Source of the DNA: Deltaproteobacteria bacterium
GTDB taxonomy: Bacteria; Desulfobacterota; Desulfobulbia; Desulfobulbales; BM004
Assembly: GCA_020346205.1 (NCBI GenBank)
Contig: CP070776.1
Location: forward strand, 819,680 to 827,521
Reading direction: 5' to 3'
DNA length: 7,842 nt
A program made the position numbers and the translations under genes. The notes beneath the pieces are model-generated. The model did not search any database and was not told the origin of the DNA. It worked only from the letters and a program-made list of their open reading frames with translations. Of the stretch, positions 6,994 through 7,842 are shown one piece after another (the first letter of the stretch is position 1; each line of letters starts with the position of its first letter).

Positions 6994-7842
6994 ATTTTCT
7001 AATTTGACTTTTTTTTAATGCTGCACCGGCAGCCTTGTGATCCGGTGCAATTTTCAAAACAGATTTAAACATTGCTTCTGCTTTTGATTGGGCACCCAAT
7101 TTATCATATACCTGACCGGCAAGATATAATGACTCCTTTTTCTTTCGTTCCTGCCGCATACTTTCTTTAAGATCATCCAGGGCTAGCTCATAGGATCCCA
7201 TTTTATACCTTACCAAAGCAAGACGATACCAATGTTGCCATTGCCTGTCATCAATATTCACAGCCTGTTCGCAGAGTGAAAGTGCAATGTCATCGCCCTG
7301 GTTCTCCAGAGCATATAATTCACCCAGCATGCTTAATGCATAAGCATCATGTGGATTATAACGGATAGCGCGCTGTAAAACCATAATAGCGTCTTTGTTG
7401 TTGCCCTTTCCCATATATGCTTCACCAAGATATCTCAGCAATGCATATCTGCCCGGTGTAATAGAACTTGCTTCATCTAAAATCTTTTCTCTTTTTAAGA
7501 GGGTAACAGCTTTTGCATATCTCCCGGTTCTGCAATAAAGCTTACCCAGTTGCAGGAGCAGGTCATTTCTATGATCTGCTTTGGGTTTGCGTCTAATAGC
7601 TGTTAAGGCCCGCTCAAAATATTTAATGGCTTTCTCGTTGTCAGCCATGATCAAACTTGTCACACCAAGGTTGAACAGTGCCATATAATGTTTGGAATCG
7701 GTGCCTAAGACTGCCTCAAAAAATGGTTGGGCTTTTCTGGGTTTATTCATCTGGGCATAGGCTTCACCAAGGCTATTGAGGAGATTGGTGTTTGCTGAGT
7801 CCATCTCCAAGCCTTTTGTATATTCCTTTACAGCACGTACCA
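6992..7842 (-). CDS. tetratricopeptide-repeat protein, N-terminal part missing (cut by window edge)
   Basis: The reading frame stays open to the right edge, so the true start lies outside. A TTG at 7808-7810 is not a credible start, because the ten codons before it continue a TPR helix (VRAVKEYTKG). Counting from that TTG codon, about seven TPR units of 34 residues can be seen, near 7-40, 41-74, 83-116, 121-155, 156-189, 190-223 and 226-259. They show the typical small-residue and aromatic pattern, for example LGEAYMGKGNNKDAI at 128-142 and APDHKAA at 255-261. A preceding partial unit runs off the window. No membrane segment or enzymatic motif is visible in this part. TPR arrays mediate protein-protein contacts, and the partner cannot be inferred. 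It precedes the LOG-family gene by 8 nt and is almost certainly in one transcript with it. A link to pilus assembly (PilF/PilW-like TPR proteins) is conceivable given pilT nearby, but nothing specific supports it. Confidence 0.88.
   Translation of the reverse strand, partial: VRAVKEYTKGLEMDSANTNLLNSLGEAYAQMNKPRKAQPFFEAVLGTDSKHYMALFNLGVTSLIMADNEKAIKYFERALTAIRRKPKADHRNDLLLQLGKLYCRTGRYAKAVTLLKREKILDEASSITPGRYALLRYLGEAYMGKGNNKDAIMVLQRAIRYNPHDAYALSMLGELYALENQGDDIALSLCEQAVNIDDRQWQHWYRLALVRYKMGSYELALDDLKESMRQERKKKESLYLAGQVYDKLGAQSKAEAMFKSVLKIAPDHKAAGAALKKSQIRK

Noticed and set aside
7808..7810. TTG as start codon of the TPR protein
   Set aside because: The frame continues open to the window edge and the upstream codons encode the preceding TPR helix, so this is an internal leucine codon of a gene cut by the window.

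Overview
This is a 7.8 kb stretch of ordinary bacterial chromosome, moderately AT-rich, with five protein-coding genes and no visible RNA gene, mobile element, CRISPR array or phage feature. The gene content (a compact alpha-glucan phosphorylase, ComEC, PilT, a LOG-family protein and a TPR protein) and the look of the proteins suggest a Gram-negative bacterium with type IV pili. A Desulfobacterota (Desulfobulbales-like 'deltaproteobacterial') source fits best. That assignment rests on remembered protein style, not on a search, and is held at low to moderate confidence.

Layout. Positions 1-175 are a very AT-rich leader holding a possible promoter. On the plus strand follow an alpha-glucan (glycogen/maltodextrin) phosphorylase of family GT35 (176-2386) and, after a 60 nt gap with no terminator, a full-length ComEC/Rec2 DNA-uptake channel (2447-5068). 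The plus-strand pair ends in a perfect 12 bp inverted repeat (5047-5077) that contains the comEC stop codon and separates it from a converging minus-strand block. Read in its own direction, from the right edge leftward, that block is a TPR-repeat protein cut by the window edge (6992-7842), a LOG-family nucleotide-binding protein (6270-6983) coupled to it by 8 nt, and the pilus-retraction ATPase PilT (5088-6170). PilT has its own recognisable promoter and a strong ribosome binding site.

How the genes work together. ComEC and PilT are two parts of the classical natural-transformation machine: PilT-driven pilus retraction pulls DNA to the cell, and ComEC passes single-stranded DNA across the inner membrane. 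Here they are neighbours but convergent, so they are not one transcript. The phosphorylase (storage-glucan breakdown), the LOG protein (nucleotide 5'-monophosphate phosphoribohydrolase family) and the TPR protein have no evident direct link to DNA uptake.

I found no convincing evidence of a previously undescribed system. The points most worth a second look are the comEC/pilT convergence with its stop-codon-spanning hairpin, an insertion of about 35 residues in the N-terminal part of the phosphorylase, and the absence of Shine-Dalgarno sequences before both plus-strand genes while the minus-strand genes have good ones.
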